From an uncultured bacterium (GTDB lineage Bacteria > Myxococcota_A > Bradymonadia > UBA7976 > VGTA01), in contig CALSSE010000012.1 in the NCBI GenBank assembly GCA_943788935.1, forward strand, positions 62,001 through 126,000: DNA of 64,000 nucleotides, in the 5' to 3' direction. Under the pieces are notes generated by a model. The model made no database searches. It saw nothing but the letters and a program-made list of their open reading frames with translations, and was not told the origin of the DNA. The position numbers and the translations under genes were made by a program. Shown in pieces: positions 1-8,647 of this stretch (its first letter is position 1; every line of letters starts with the position of its first letter).

Positions 1-1056
1 ACGACCATCGTGTCTCGATGATGGAGGACCATAGATGACTCTCACACCTTCTGTCGTCGCGATCACGATCGAACGCTCCGAGAGTACACAGAGACTCTTT
101 AGGGGAGCTGTGGGGATCCGCTGAGCACCCCATTGCAGTACTAGAGCTTCCTTACCTCCTCTCAGCGCTCTCCCTGAGATGGGAGCGAGGAGATCTCTGG
201 AGGGGGAGCTCTGAATATAAGGGGCTCCAATAAGACGTGCAGGTCCTCTAAATAGAGAGAGAGGCCAGACTTTTAAGCCTCCGGTATGAGCACTAGAGAG
301 CCACCAGGCGTTTCCATCTCTTGAGGCGCTGAGGAGTTGGTCAGGGAGATCATTCGGTAAATGCTCCCTCCTCGGTTTAAGACCTTGTGTCCATGTCCAA
401 AGACCGGTATCGCTGGCGATGACATAGGTGGTCGGTCTCTGAGTGGTGGTCGGTCTCTGAGTGGTGATCGGTCTCTGAGTGGTGATCGGTCTCTGAGTAT
501 TGATTTTATTCTGGATTCTCATCATCTGCGAGCGATGAGTGATGGGTGTCATATCGTGGAGTCCTGTCATCCGCCGACGAGTCTCTTGACCCCATTGCCA
601 CTGAGTAGGGGTAATGGTGAGTGTCTCTCCATGCCATATCAGACTCAGTGAACGCTGAGTTTGGAGCGATATCCATTCTTTCTCGCTCGCACAAGAGGCA
701 CCCGCTTCGATAAAGATCTCAGAGAGCTTTGCGGTAGTCGCTCCTTGGGGAGGTAGAGCAGTCCCCTCGATGACTCTAGAGAGTTGAGGAAGAGATGACC
801 TCTCTGTCCGCTTTAGACGATCATTTAGGTAAGAGAGTCGAACCCAGCCATATCTCTTACGAAGATAGATATGATCTGCGGTGAGGCAAGCGGCAATAAA
901 ATGCCCTCCAATTTGCTTGACCACTTCTAACTTAATCGGAACGATCGCTCTAGAGCCACAGCCAAAGGTAAGGTTGAGAGAGAGAATGAGGAGGAGATAC
1001 AGAGAGGTTATGCCGCGATGGCTCCTTTTGTGTATCCATAATTGTCTCCATCTCAA
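1..1056 (-). CDS. Lipoprotein of unknown function, partial (C-terminus beyond left edge)
   Basis: An uninterrupted minus-strand frame of 352 codons runs off the left edge. There is no early in-frame ATG; the best start is a TTG at 1056 that overlaps the stop of the upstream glycosyltransferase gene (TTGA), suggesting translational coupling. The N-terminus is basic (RWRQLWIHKRSHR), followed by a hydrophobic stretch and a lipobox ending LTFGC with Cys33, so the product should be a lipoprotein. The middle holds a short TQRPIT repeat. The rest contains motifs such as IASDTGLWTW and IATTEGVRVIYG, which resemble blades of a beta-propeller reporting element, but I cannot name a family. Confidence is good for the gene and low for any function. 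Confidence 0.7.
   Translation of the reverse strand, partial: MRWRQLWIHKRSHRGITSLYLLLILSLNLTFGCGSRAIVPIKLEVVKQIGGHFIAACLTADHIYLRKRYGWVRLSYLNDRLKRTERSSLPQLSRVIEGTALPPQGATTAKLSEIFIEAGASCASEKEWISLQTQRSLSLIWHGETLTITPTQWQWGQETRRRMTGLHDMTPITHRSQMMRIQNKINTQRPITTQRPITTQRPTTTQRPTTYVIASDTGLWTWTQGLKPRREHLPNDLPDQLLSASRDGNAWWLSSAHTGGLKVWPLSLFRGPARLIGAPYIQSSPSRDLLAPISGRALRGGKEALVLQWGAQRIPTAPLKSLCVLSERSIVIATTEGVRVIYGPPSSRHDGR
427..498 (-). repeat. Tandem repeat, four copies of 18 bp
   Basis: Four head-to-tail 18-bp units (plus strand: ggtgatcggtctctgagt, the first two with one substitution). They encode four in-frame TQRP(I/T)T hexapeptides inside the partial lipoprotein. The unit length is a multiple of three, so copy-number change would keep the frame. 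Confidence 0.9.
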
Positions 1057-3335
1057 AACGGCTCAAAGACCTCTCTTGGACGAGGTGAAACTTCTCTGTC
1101 ATCATCAGTAGAGGGACTTGTCTGCTCGATCGGAACAGAGGGGTCATCAGTCTCTGAGTCTAATTTGATCTCTGCGCGGCGCTCCCACAGAGAGGTAGGA
1201 GTGATCGAGGTCCACTCATCCTTGGTAAGATGCTTTTTCTTCACCAAAAGTTTTAAGAGCCGATTGACACGATTAGTATAGGCTCTAGAGAAGCGCTTTC
1301 TTTCGAAGAATTTAGCATAGAGTCGTGGCCCTGGCAGAAGTCTTGTGATCGCGCTAACCTCTTCGGGGATCAGATCTATCGGCGCCTTATTGAAGTAATG
1401 CTTCGCCGCTTCTTTAATACCAAATAGGTCAGGGCCAAACTCTACAATATTGAGATAGAGTGTGATCAATTCATCTTTACTCATCTTTTTCTCAATGAGC
1501 CAAGCGAGGCAAACTTCTTCAAGTTTACGGCTGAGAGTTTTATTACGATGTAAATACAGGTTCTTAATGAGCTGCATGGTGAGCGTCGAGCCACCTCTGA
1601 CAAAGCGACCTTCTTTGAGATTACGCACGAGAGAGCCGCGAAGATGAAAGAGACTGATTCCTCCATGTTTATAAAAGCCGCCATCTTCTTGAGAAATGAC
1701 GGATTTAGGGAGCAGTGCAGGCATCTCGTCTAGCTCTACCCAGCGCTCAGTTTCTGGGCCGCTGACGCGAGTGTATATCTCTCCATTGGGCATCTCGAAT
1801 CGAGTATCAAAACTCCCTTTGAGCGACTGGAAGTCGATCTCTTCATTAAAGGAGAGTACTTTTAAACGTCGTAAGCGTGGTCTGAACTTAAGTACCGTTT
1901 TATCAAGCTGCGCAAAATCGAGATCGATCCGACCGCTGAACCCTAAGCGACCAGCGAGCTCAACAGGTTGGAGATGAGGCATGAGTCCGTCAGGGATAGA
2001 CGCGGCGAAACGCTTGGCTTTGATTTGAGGGACCTTAAAATTGGCGGTGAGGTGAGGCTTGGATTGAAACTGATCCCAAGAGGCGCTTAATTCACCATTA
2101 ATGTCACCGATTTGGGCTCTAGCGTTCTCAACGGAAATCTTAAACCTAGAGGGAGTATGGGGAACCCAAGCTAGACCTAGTACACCATCGGCGCTGAGAT
2201 TGAGAGGGCCGACAGGGCCTTCAGCGAGCTTCTCATGGCGAATGATGGCATTCATTAAGGAGAGTTTACCCTCAAAGGTCGCTGCCCCATTTGCCCATTT
2301 GGCCCACACTCGAGCATCAGCATTTAGGGTGCCGCTCTGCCCACGAGCCAAGGTATGCATTGGGAAAGCGCTCACTTGAGTGGAGAGCTCCATCTCTTGA
2401 CGAGAGGCAAAGCCTGAAGCGACGAGTCGTCCACCTCCGGGGAAAACAATAGTGGTCTCGATAGGGAACTGTCCCGAAGTATTGGGGGTAAGTCCCCCCA
2501 TAATGTCGAGTTTTACCTTAGAGAACGGTAGGTTGGGTTGACCTCCTGAGCGGCTTCTAAGCTGGGTGAGATACACGCCTTTTAGCGTGATGCTCGGCGC
2601 CTCTCCTCCTCTCCATTCGACCTGTCGCCCCGCGACCTCAAAGCGGCCACCGAAGGGGAACTTAAAGTGGTCATGACAAGATATCTTGGCATAAGATAAC
2701 TGCCCTTCAGCGGTGCAATATCCGGTATTAGGGGCTTCTCCTCGCCAGTTTGCCTTAATAAGACCCCCTCGCAAGCTCAGCGTTCCCTTGTGTATAAAGA
2801 GCAGACCCTCTCTGCCGCTGATTTTAGCGCCGCTCACCTCTAAGCTAGGGAGTTCGCTCAGAGTTGGAGCGCTCCCTCCCTCCGTTGAACTCTCTTTCGG
2901 GCGGAGACGAGGTGTTGACTTTAATGATTTTAGAGTCGCCAATATTCGATGTAATCTACGTTGTTGACGAGCACCAATCTCTTTTAGAGACTTCCCGTTA
3001 ACGAGGATAGTCGGTTGCATGATATAAGACCATGAGATCTTTGGTCGAGAGCCACTTAACACCTTGGTGAATAAGGTATCTCTATCGAGGGTGATGTCTA
3101 GACGTTGGATATGAATCCAACGATCTTTGCCAATCTGTAGCCCACGCAGAGAGATACGGTTTAGCCCTTGGAGAGTAGCCCCTTCCACCGTGATCTCTTC
3201 ACCTGTTCGCTGGCTCATCTTCTCCAACTGTGTTTCTACGACAGAGAGCAATAGATGATCCCTTAGCATAAGCGCTGCAGTGAGAGCAGTGACAGTGGAG
3301 AGAGCTAAAATCGTGAAGAGTTTTGAGAAACGCAT
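1053..3335 (-). CDS. AsmA-like/GT51 fusion: monofunctional peptidoglycan glycosyltransferase
   Basis: 760 aa. An N-terminal membrane anchor (about residues 6-28) is followed by about 480 residues of beta-rich sequence of the AsmA/DUF748 kind. A glycosyltransferase family 51 domain begins near residue 525. All GT51 signatures are visible: SQEDGGFYKHGG (catalytic Glu near 549), RGGSTLTMQLIKN, LSRKLEE and MSKDELITLYLN. There is no transpeptidase domain, so it should polymerise lipid II into glycan strands at the outer face of the inner membrane without crosslinking. MtgA-type enzymes are normally about 240 aa, so the large N-terminal module is unusual. The charged tail (about 700-760) is disordered. 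The next gene starts within its stop codon. Confidence 0.85.
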   Translation of the reverse strand: MRFSKLFTILALSTVTALTAALMLRDHLLLSVVETQLEKMSQRTGEEITVEGATLQGLNRISLRGLQIGKDRWIHIQRLDITLDRDTLFTKVLSGSRPKISWSYIMQPTILVNGKSLKEIGARQQRRLHRILATLKSLKSTPRLRPKESSTEGGSAPTLSELPSLEVSGAKISGREGLLFIHKGTLSLRGGLIKANWRGEAPNTGYCTAEGQLSYAKISCHDHFKFPFGGRFEVAGRQVEWRGGEAPSITLKGVYLTQLRSRSGGQPNLPFSKVKLDIMGGLTPNTSGQFPIETTIVFPGGGRLVASGFASRQEMELSTQVSAFPMHTLARGQSGTLNADARVWAKWANGAATFEGKLSLMNAIIRHEKLAEGPVGPLNLSADGVLGLAWVPHTPSRFKISVENARAQIGDINGELSASWDQFQSKPHLTANFKVPQIKAKRFAASIPDGLMPHLQPVELAGRLGFSGRIDLDFAQLDKTVLKFRPRLRRLKVLSFNEEIDFQSLKGSFDTRFEMPNGEIYTRVSGPETERWVELDEMPALLPKSVISQEDGGFYKHGGISLFHLRGSLVRNLKEGRFVRGGSTLTMQLIKNLYLHRNKTLSRKLEEVCLAWLIEKKMSKDELITLYLNIVEFGPDLFGIKEAAKHYFNKAPIDLIPEEVSAITRLLPGPRLYAKFFERKRFSRAYTNRVNRLLKLLVKKKHLTKDEWTSITPTSLWERRAEIKLDSETDDPSVPIEQTSPSTDDDREVSPRPREVFEPF

Positions 3336-3426
3336 GAGCTCTATTAGGGGGCTTAAGATGAATATTTGAGTGATCTGATCATTGTGGCTGTGATCATGAT
3401 CAAGTTAAACGGCAAGGAAACTCAAG

Positions 3427-5202
3427 TTATTTTGATGCCTTAACTTTAGCCTTCTTCTCCACTTTGGCCTTTTTTGACGCTTTAGTCTTGGCTTTCTTCT
3501 CTACTTTGACCTCTTTCGATGCTTTAGTCTTGGCCTTCTTCTCTACTTTGACCTCTTTCGATGCCTTAGTCTTGGCTTTCTTCTCTACTTTGACCTCTTT
3601 CGATGCCTTAGTCTTGGCTTTCTTCTCTACCTTGATCTCTTTCGATGCTTTAGTCTTGGCTTTCTTCTCTACCTTGATCTCCTTTGATGCCTTAACTCTA
3701 GCGCCCTTTTTAACCACTTTTACTGGCTTATACTTGGTCGTTTGTGGCCAAGGTGTGATCGATATCCAGCCTTTACTCGGTTGTTTCTTGGTCGCTTCAA
3801 GATCGGTGGGGAGCTCAGCATCTGCTGCACCTTTTACTTGGAGCTGCGTCGCGGGCACACCACGTTCACGCAGGGCATTCATGACTGAATGGGCTCGTTC
3901 AAGACTTAACTCTTGAGCTTTAGAGCTCTTGTGAGCTGTAGCGGTGATCGTCACATGAAGTGGTTCACTCTTTAACTTCTGAGTGAGCGCTTCGATTCGC
4001 TCATCAGCTGATCGAGATTTCTTGAGCTTAGAACTATTGCGAACAAACCTAAGATTCGGCTGGAGTCCAAGGAGTGATTGTAACTCAACGCTGACTTGAT
4101 CAGGGCAGCCATCATGATCTTTCAAGCCGTTGCGGTTCTCCATCTTAGATTTACAGCGATCGACGCTATCAAAGACGCCATCTTTATCATTATCAACTTC
4201 AGGACAGCCATCTTTGTCTTGGAATCCATTCACGCTCTCCGCTTCATCAGGGCAGCGGTCTTGGGTGTCAAGGATTCCGTCTTTATCGTTATCTTCGTCC
4301 AGACATCCATCTTCGTCTTCAAATTGATCTTTGTCCTCAGCTTGTTTCGGACATTTATCCTCTTCATTGGAGATACCATCGTTATCATCATCGAGGTCTG
4401 GGCAACCATCTTCATCACGATCGCCATCTTCATCTTCGGCTTCGTCACGACATTGGTCTTCTTCATCCTCGATTCCATCTCCGTCATTATCCTTGTCAGG
4501 ACAGCCATCACCGTCTTCAAACTGATCGATATCTTCAGGAGTAGTAGGACATTTATCAAGAATGTTCTTTACGCCATCTTTGTCAATATCACGCTTGCCT
4601 GCAAGTGAATAGGCAACTCCCATGGTGAGGGTAAAGTGATCATAAGGCTCAGCGCGAAGGTCCATACCGCTCATCCACATGGTGAGATTAGCTTTGAGCG
4701 CGAAATCATCATTGAGATAATATTTTGCCCCAAAACCAACATCAGCGGTCCAACTGCTCTGATCATCAGCGAGTAACCAGCCTCCTCCAATATTGAAAAA
4801 CGGCACGAAATTATTGGGGGCGAGATTAACAACGAAGTTAAGCGCTCCTTGTTGGATATTGAGAGACTCTTTCTCCGGAGTGGCGAGGTTAAGCTGATCT
4901 GCTTTAATGGCCTCAGTAGGGATAAAACCATGATTGAGCTCAAGGCTAAATACTCGATTGATATGATAAGCGGTGGAGATACCAAAGTAGGAGGAGCTGT
5001 CCACATTTCTTGCCCCTTCCCAATATCCTCCAAAGAAGCCGAGGTCATAGCCCTGAGGTCTAGTCTCAGCGGAAGAAGAGGAAGTGACGAGCGAGCTACT
5101 TAATAAGCAGATCGCTAGCAGGGAGATGGCTTTCAACGCTTGAGCAGGAGCTGTGTGCGCAGAAGTCTTTTGTTTAGAGTCTATTAGGGAGAGCGAACGC
5201 AA
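3427..5202 (-). CDS. OmpA-family outer-membrane protein with TSP3 repeats and Lys-rich repeat tail
   Basis: 591 aa with a probable TTG start at 5202, preceded by an AGAGAGGAG ribosome site. Order: signal peptide ending near SSSSAETRP, an eight-strand-type beta-barrel (about 45-200), thrombospondin type 3 Ca-binding repeats rich in DxDxDG (about 200-370), an OmpA C-terminal domain (about 375-480), and a tail of 14-residue KASKEVKVEKKAKT repeats (about 490-591). In the OmpA domain the LSLERA motif is present, but the usual TDN Asp of the peptidoglycan site reads TAH, so diaminopimelate binding may be weakened. Likely role: Ca-stiffened link between outer membrane and wall. The basic tail after the wall-binding domain is unusual. 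Confidence 0.88.
   Translation of the reverse strand: MRSLSLIDSKQKTSAHTAPAQALKAISLLAICLLSSSLVTSSSSAETRPQGYDLGFFGGYWEGARNVDSSSYFGISTAYHINRVFSLELNHGFIPTEAIKADQLNLATPEKESLNIQQGALNFVVNLAPNNFVPFFNIGGGWLLADDQSSWTADVGFGAKYYLNDDFALKANLTMWMSGMDLRAEPYDHFTLTMGVAYSLAGKRDIDKDGVKNILDKCPTTPEDIDQFEDGDGCPDKDNDGDGIEDEEDQCRDEAEDEDGDRDEDGCPDLDDDNDGISNEEDKCPKQAEDKDQFEDEDGCLDEDNDKDGILDTQDRCPDEAESVNGFQDKDGCPEVDNDKDGVFDSVDRCKSKMENRNGLKDHDGCPDQVSVELQSLLGLQPNLRFVRNSSKLKKSRSADERIEALTQKLKSEPLHVTITATAHKSSKAQELSLERAHSVMNALRERGVPATQLQVKGAADAELPTDLEATKKQPSKGWISITPWPQTTKYKPVKVVKKGARVKASKEIKVEKKAKTKASKEIKVEKKAKTKASKEVKVEKKAKTKASKEVKVEKKAKTKASKEVKVEKKAKTKASKKAKVEKKAKVKASK
3433..3702 (-). repeat. 42-bp tandem repeat encoding Lys-rich 14-mers
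   Basis: About six near-identical 42-bp units encode KASKE(V/I)KVEKKAKT at the C-terminus of the OmpA-family protein. Differences are mostly V/I swaps and synonymous changes. The reverse strand is open too, only because the repeat lacks stops there. Confidence 0.9.
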
Positions 5203-5243
5203 GAGGTGACTCCTCTCTTATCATCATTGTTAAAATAAGCATG

Positions 5244-5271
5244 CACTGAAGACATTTGGTAGTCTTCAGTG
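5244..5271 (-). terminator. Hairpin between apbE and the ompA-like gene
   Basis: A perfect 10-bp inverted repeat (CACTGAAGAC / GTCTTCAGTG) with an 8-nt loop lies downstream of apbE and upstream of the OmpA-family gene, both on the minus strand. On that strand the stem is followed by a T-rich run (GCTTATTTTAAC), which fits an intrinsic terminator for apbE. It could instead be a leader structure of the downstream gene. Confidence 0.55.
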
Positions 5272-5394
5272 AGGTGATAGATAGTCGATTGAAAGGGGTT
5301 TGAGGATGGAGTAAGCACTGCTCAGTGTCAAGTTCAGAGTATCGTGAGTAGATCAGATGGATAAAAATCTCAATCATATAGACTGTACAGAGAT

Positions 5395-6612
5395 TTACGG
5401 TCTCCAACGTGATTTTAATTCAGGGCTAAATATATGGGCGCCTTGAGAGTGAGTGACTTCTCCTGTGGGAGTGAAGCAGAGAGCCTCTACTCCCGAGAGA
5501 GAGTCCGCTAATGCGATCCCTTCACGCGGCCCGAGGATGAATATAGCTGTGGCTAGGGTATCTGCCATGAGGGCACTCTCAGCGATAACAGTGACCGCTA
5601 CACTCCCGCGGGCAGGTGAGCCTGACCTCAGGTCTATAATGTGATGATAGCGTTGATGATCGGCGATAAAGAACCGCTCGTAATCACCACTAGTCACTAC
5701 CGACCAGCCAGTAGGAATCCACAGAGTCCCCCAATTATACTCTGCACGAGGATGTTTTATGCCGATCGACCATGGAGCGTCGCTCAATGATCTCCCAGAC
5801 ACCCTCATGTCACCTCCACCGTCAAAGACATGATCTTTAAATCCTAGGCGATTGAAAACTTCGGTTGCTCTATCTACTGCAAACCCTTTGGCGATACCCC
5901 CGAGGTCTATTTGGGTCTTAACTGACTTCAGTTTCGCCCGATATTTCCAAGACCATCCCTCAGGAGGTGAAGGAATGAAGCGACTCCAAATAGGGTGAGG
6001 AGCCCCTCTCTTTGATAATTTAAAGAGCTCTTGACAGCTCTTCTTTTGTCCTTCAGCGCTCTCGAGCTTGAGCTCGAGCTGATCACTCCCTACCCAGCGT
6101 AATCTCTCTCGTACTTCATTGCGTGCTGGAATGTGATGGGTCTTGAAGTCCCATAGACCTTTGAGTGTCGCCCAAGTGATGTCAAAAGCACCTCGAGTCA
6201 GCGAGCTGAACTCTTGGCTTTTGCACAGTAACCAAGCGGTCTCATAAGATATTTTGACCTCGGAGAGACCCGCTTTAGCGTTCAGTTGGCCAATCTCGGA
6301 CTGCGGACGCCAAGAGCTCATTTGATGCTCGATCCGTCTCACTTCATTGAAGGCGGCGCGAGCAGCAGAGGTCGCGACTTGTTGATTAAAGCCGACTAGC
6401 TGAGCGGTAAACATCGTCCCCATGATCTCTTGAAAGAATTTAAATTCTTGGCGAGACTTTACACCATCTCCTGCACCGATTTCAGCAACGCTGCTGAGTG
6501 AACTTTCAAGACCGCTATCCTTTTGATGAGGACGCGATCGAGAGTGAGGAGTACTCTCACAACCGATGAGAGCGCTACTCAGCATCAGTAGGAGAATAAA
6601 GTGATTACTCAT
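5395..6612 (-). CDS. apbE: FAD:protein FMN transferase (ApbE family), lipoprotein
   Basis: 405 aa. The signal peptide ends in a lipobox (SSALIGC), so it is probably anchored in the periplasm. ApbE features are clear: the GTMFTAQLVG start of the domain, RIEHQMSSWRPQSEIGQLN, DLGGIAKGFAVDRA for FAD binding, FDGGGDMRVSG, and the Mg site near the end, ALMADTLATA. The family uses FAD to attach FMN to Thr residues of extracytoplasmic flavoproteins such as RnfG and NqrC. No such substrate gene is in this window. Length is slightly above typical (about 330-350) because of a polar linker after the lipobox and an insertion around residues 180-230. Confidence 0.9.
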   Translation of the reverse strand: MSNHFILLLMLSSALIGCESTPHSRSRPHQKDSGLESSLSSVAEIGAGDGVKSRQEFKFFQEIMGTMFTAQLVGFNQQVATSAARAAFNEVRRIEHQMSSWRPQSEIGQLNAKAGLSEVKISYETAWLLCKSQEFSSLTRGAFDITWATLKGLWDFKTHHIPARNEVRERLRWVGSDQLELKLESAEGQKKSCQELFKLSKRGAPHPIWSRFIPSPPEGWSWKYRAKLKSVKTQIDLGGIAKGFAVDRATEVFNRLGFKDHVFDGGGDMRVSGRSLSDAPWSIGIKHPRAEYNWGTLWIPTGWSVVTSGDYERFFIADHQRYHHIIDLRSGSPARGSVAVTVIAESALMADTLATAIFILGPREGIALADSLSGVEALCFTPTGEVTHSQGAHIFSPELKSRWRP

Positions 6613-6755
6613 AAAATAATTGGATATCTCAACTGGTTACCCTCTGTACCTCAAATATCTATTCATCATATAAACGAGAGAATAGGGCGAGTCAATCCGC
6701 TCAAATGTGGCTCAAATAGAGCTCATTTATCGGCCGCTTTGGGCCGGTTTAGGAA

Positions 6756-8363
6756 TCAGCTAAAGTTCTTTAACAAGTCACCAAAGGTGCTCGACATCCG
6801 CGCTTGGTCAACACGCATCTCTGATTTGAACTGCTTAAAAGCCATTTGCTCTTCATGGTTTTCAAGCGCTTTAATCGATAGTCGAACCTTCGCTCGTCTC
6901 AAGTCAACGCTCATCACCTTCGCTTGTACTTCTTTACCTACAGGGAAATGCTCTTTAAGATTTGCACCTCGTTGAGTACCTGTCTCCGAAGCGGGGATGA
7001 AACCATCTAAGTTGGAGGCGAGGACTATCGTCACTCCACGCTCGGTCGCTTCTTTAACGGGGGCGTTGATCACTTGCTCGGCGCTGATCTTAATATCGAT
7101 CGGCTTCCTACGCTCAGCGACTTCTGGGGTCATTAAGCGAATTTTTCTTTTATCTCGTCGGACATTGCGTACGATTTCTTCGATAACGACCTGCAACTCT
7201 TGACCTTCAGTGAGCTTCTCGGAGGGGTGGTTGAGCCGACCTTGAGTCGTAATCGCACTTATATGCAATAGACCCTCTACCGATGGAGCGAGCTCCACGA
7301 AGGCACCAAAGTCAGTGATGCGAGTGATCTTACCGGCGATCTCAGCGCCCGTTTCATGCTCATCAACAAAACTGACCCAGGGGTCAGCGCTGAGCTGTTT
7401 GAGGCTTAGAGAGAGACGACCGCGGTTGCTGTCAACGCTGATCACTTTCACCTCAACGCTCTCTCCTGTCTTGAGGACATCGGAGGCTCGGTTAACATGT
7501 GAGTGGCTTAATTCACTCATCGGGATGAGCCCTTCTATTCCATCACCAACGTCTACAAACGCTCCAAACTTGGATAGCTGAGTCACCCGTCCTTGGATCA
7601 CATCGTTCGCTGAGAAACGCTCACCCATGAGCTGCGCTCTCTCTCGTTCAGCGGATTCGAGGATTCTTTTACGAGAGACGACTACACGTAGCTTCTTATC
7701 CCTCTTTAGCTCTTCGATGTTAAAATCGAGCATCTTGCCGACTTGTTGTTGAGGCGCTCGCTCTGGTCGTAGAGAGAAATGACTGCGGGGACAGAAGGCG
7801 TTGATCGAGCCAATACGTATCTCATAGCCACCCTTGTTGGTCGCCACGACTTTACCCTTAACAGCGGTCTTCTCGGTGAGAGCTCTCTCGAGATGATCGA
7901 CTTCTTGCTTTGCAAGAATATAATCTCTGGTCAACTCTACGCCGCCGTGTAGGTTCTTCACCTTAGCTTCTATGTGTTGACCGAGGACTACATTGACCTC
8001 TCCTTGTTCATCCCGAAGCTCACTGACGCTGATATAACCTTCACCACCTCGACTAAGAGAGACGAACACCATTTGATGGACATGCTTAGCGATGGTTCCG
8101 GTGACTAGATCACCCACCTTAATCGCCGGTGTGTCATCAGTGCTCTCTGTCTCATCAGCGTTCTCTGTCTCAACGGTTGTGGACTCGACCTCTGCAACGG
8201 ATTCAGTCTCTGATGATGAGACCGAGACCACCGGTTCATTTGTGACTTCAGCAGTCGACTCAGTCGTCTCTTGCTGAGCCACTTCAACTGTCTCCGATGT
8301 AGTGGGCTGTTCGGTCTTCTCTTGAGTGTCCGTTGAGGCTATAATAGGGTTCTTGGGCTCCAT
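6756..8363 (-). CDS. rpsA: Ribosomal protein S1-like, five S1 RNA-binding domains
   Basis: 535 aa. The first 75 residues are acidic, rich in Glu/Thr/Ser and low complexity. Five S1 (OB-fold) repeats follow, starting near IKVGDLVTGTI, VKGKVVATNKGG, VIQGRVTQLSKFGAFVDV, IAGKITRITDFGAFVEL and VINAPVKEATERG. The third and fourth carry the canonical FGAFV motif. The protein would bind mRNA, either as ribosomal S1 or as a related accessory factor. E. coli S1 has six domains and no such acidic N-terminus, so the rpsA symbol is tentative. The gene diverges from the nitrilase gene across 284 bp. Confidence 0.75.
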   Translation of the reverse strand: MEPKNPIIASTDTQEKTEQPTTSETVEVAQQETTESTAEVTNEPVVSVSSSETESVAEVESTTVETENADETESTDDTPAIKVGDLVTGTIAKHVHQMVFVSLSRGGEGYISVSELRDEQGEVNVVLGQHIEAKVKNLHGGVELTRDYILAKQEVDHLERALTEKTAVKGKVVATNKGGYEIRIGSINAFCPRSHFSLRPERAPQQQVGKMLDFNIEELKRDKKLRVVVSRKRILESAERERAQLMGERFSANDVIQGRVTQLSKFGAFVDVGDGIEGLIPMSELSHSHVNRASDVLKTGESVEVKVISVDSNRGRLSLSLKQLSADPWVSFVDEHETGAEIAGKITRITDFGAFVELAPSVEGLLHISAITTQGRLNHPSEKLTEGQELQVVIEEIVRNVRRDKRKIRLMTPEVAERRKPIDIKISAEQVINAPVKEATERGVTIVLASNLDGFIPASETGTQRGANLKEHFPVGKEVQAKVMSVDLRRAKVRLSIKALENHEEQMAFKQFKSEMRVDQARMSSTFGDLLKNFS

Positions 8364-8647
8364 AATGTACTCGCTTGGAATCGAATCTCACTCCGTAGGT
8401 AAAACCTGGAAGAGTGAGCTTAGAGGATGATTCATAACCTCGTGGGGATGAATGACGCACTTGGACAGATGAGTGACTCAAGTGAGTGAGGCTTATATTT
8501 AGGGTAGATGAGGCGAGTGACCTCGTATCTCTTACTTGATGTGAAGTGTGTATAGTGACTATTACAAAAAAAATAAACTAGATTTAAACGTAGACCATGA
8601 TTCCATTAAAAACTATACTTGCATTTTAATATGTATGTAGAGAGTAA

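Noticed and set aside
3433..3702. CRISPR-like periodic repeats
   Set aside because: Units are contiguous, in-frame and protein-coding with no unique spacers. The same holds for 427-498 and 37994-38209.
3464..4608. Plus-strand open frames opposite the OmpA-family gene
   Set aside because: They exist because the Lys-rich and Asp-rich repeats lack stops on the reverse strand; the translations are repetitive hydrophobic strings without ribosome sites.
5395..6612. ApbE as evidence for an Rnf or Nqr complex here
   Set aside because: No rnf, nqr or FMN-binding substrate gene lies in the window, so only the enzyme itself is supported.
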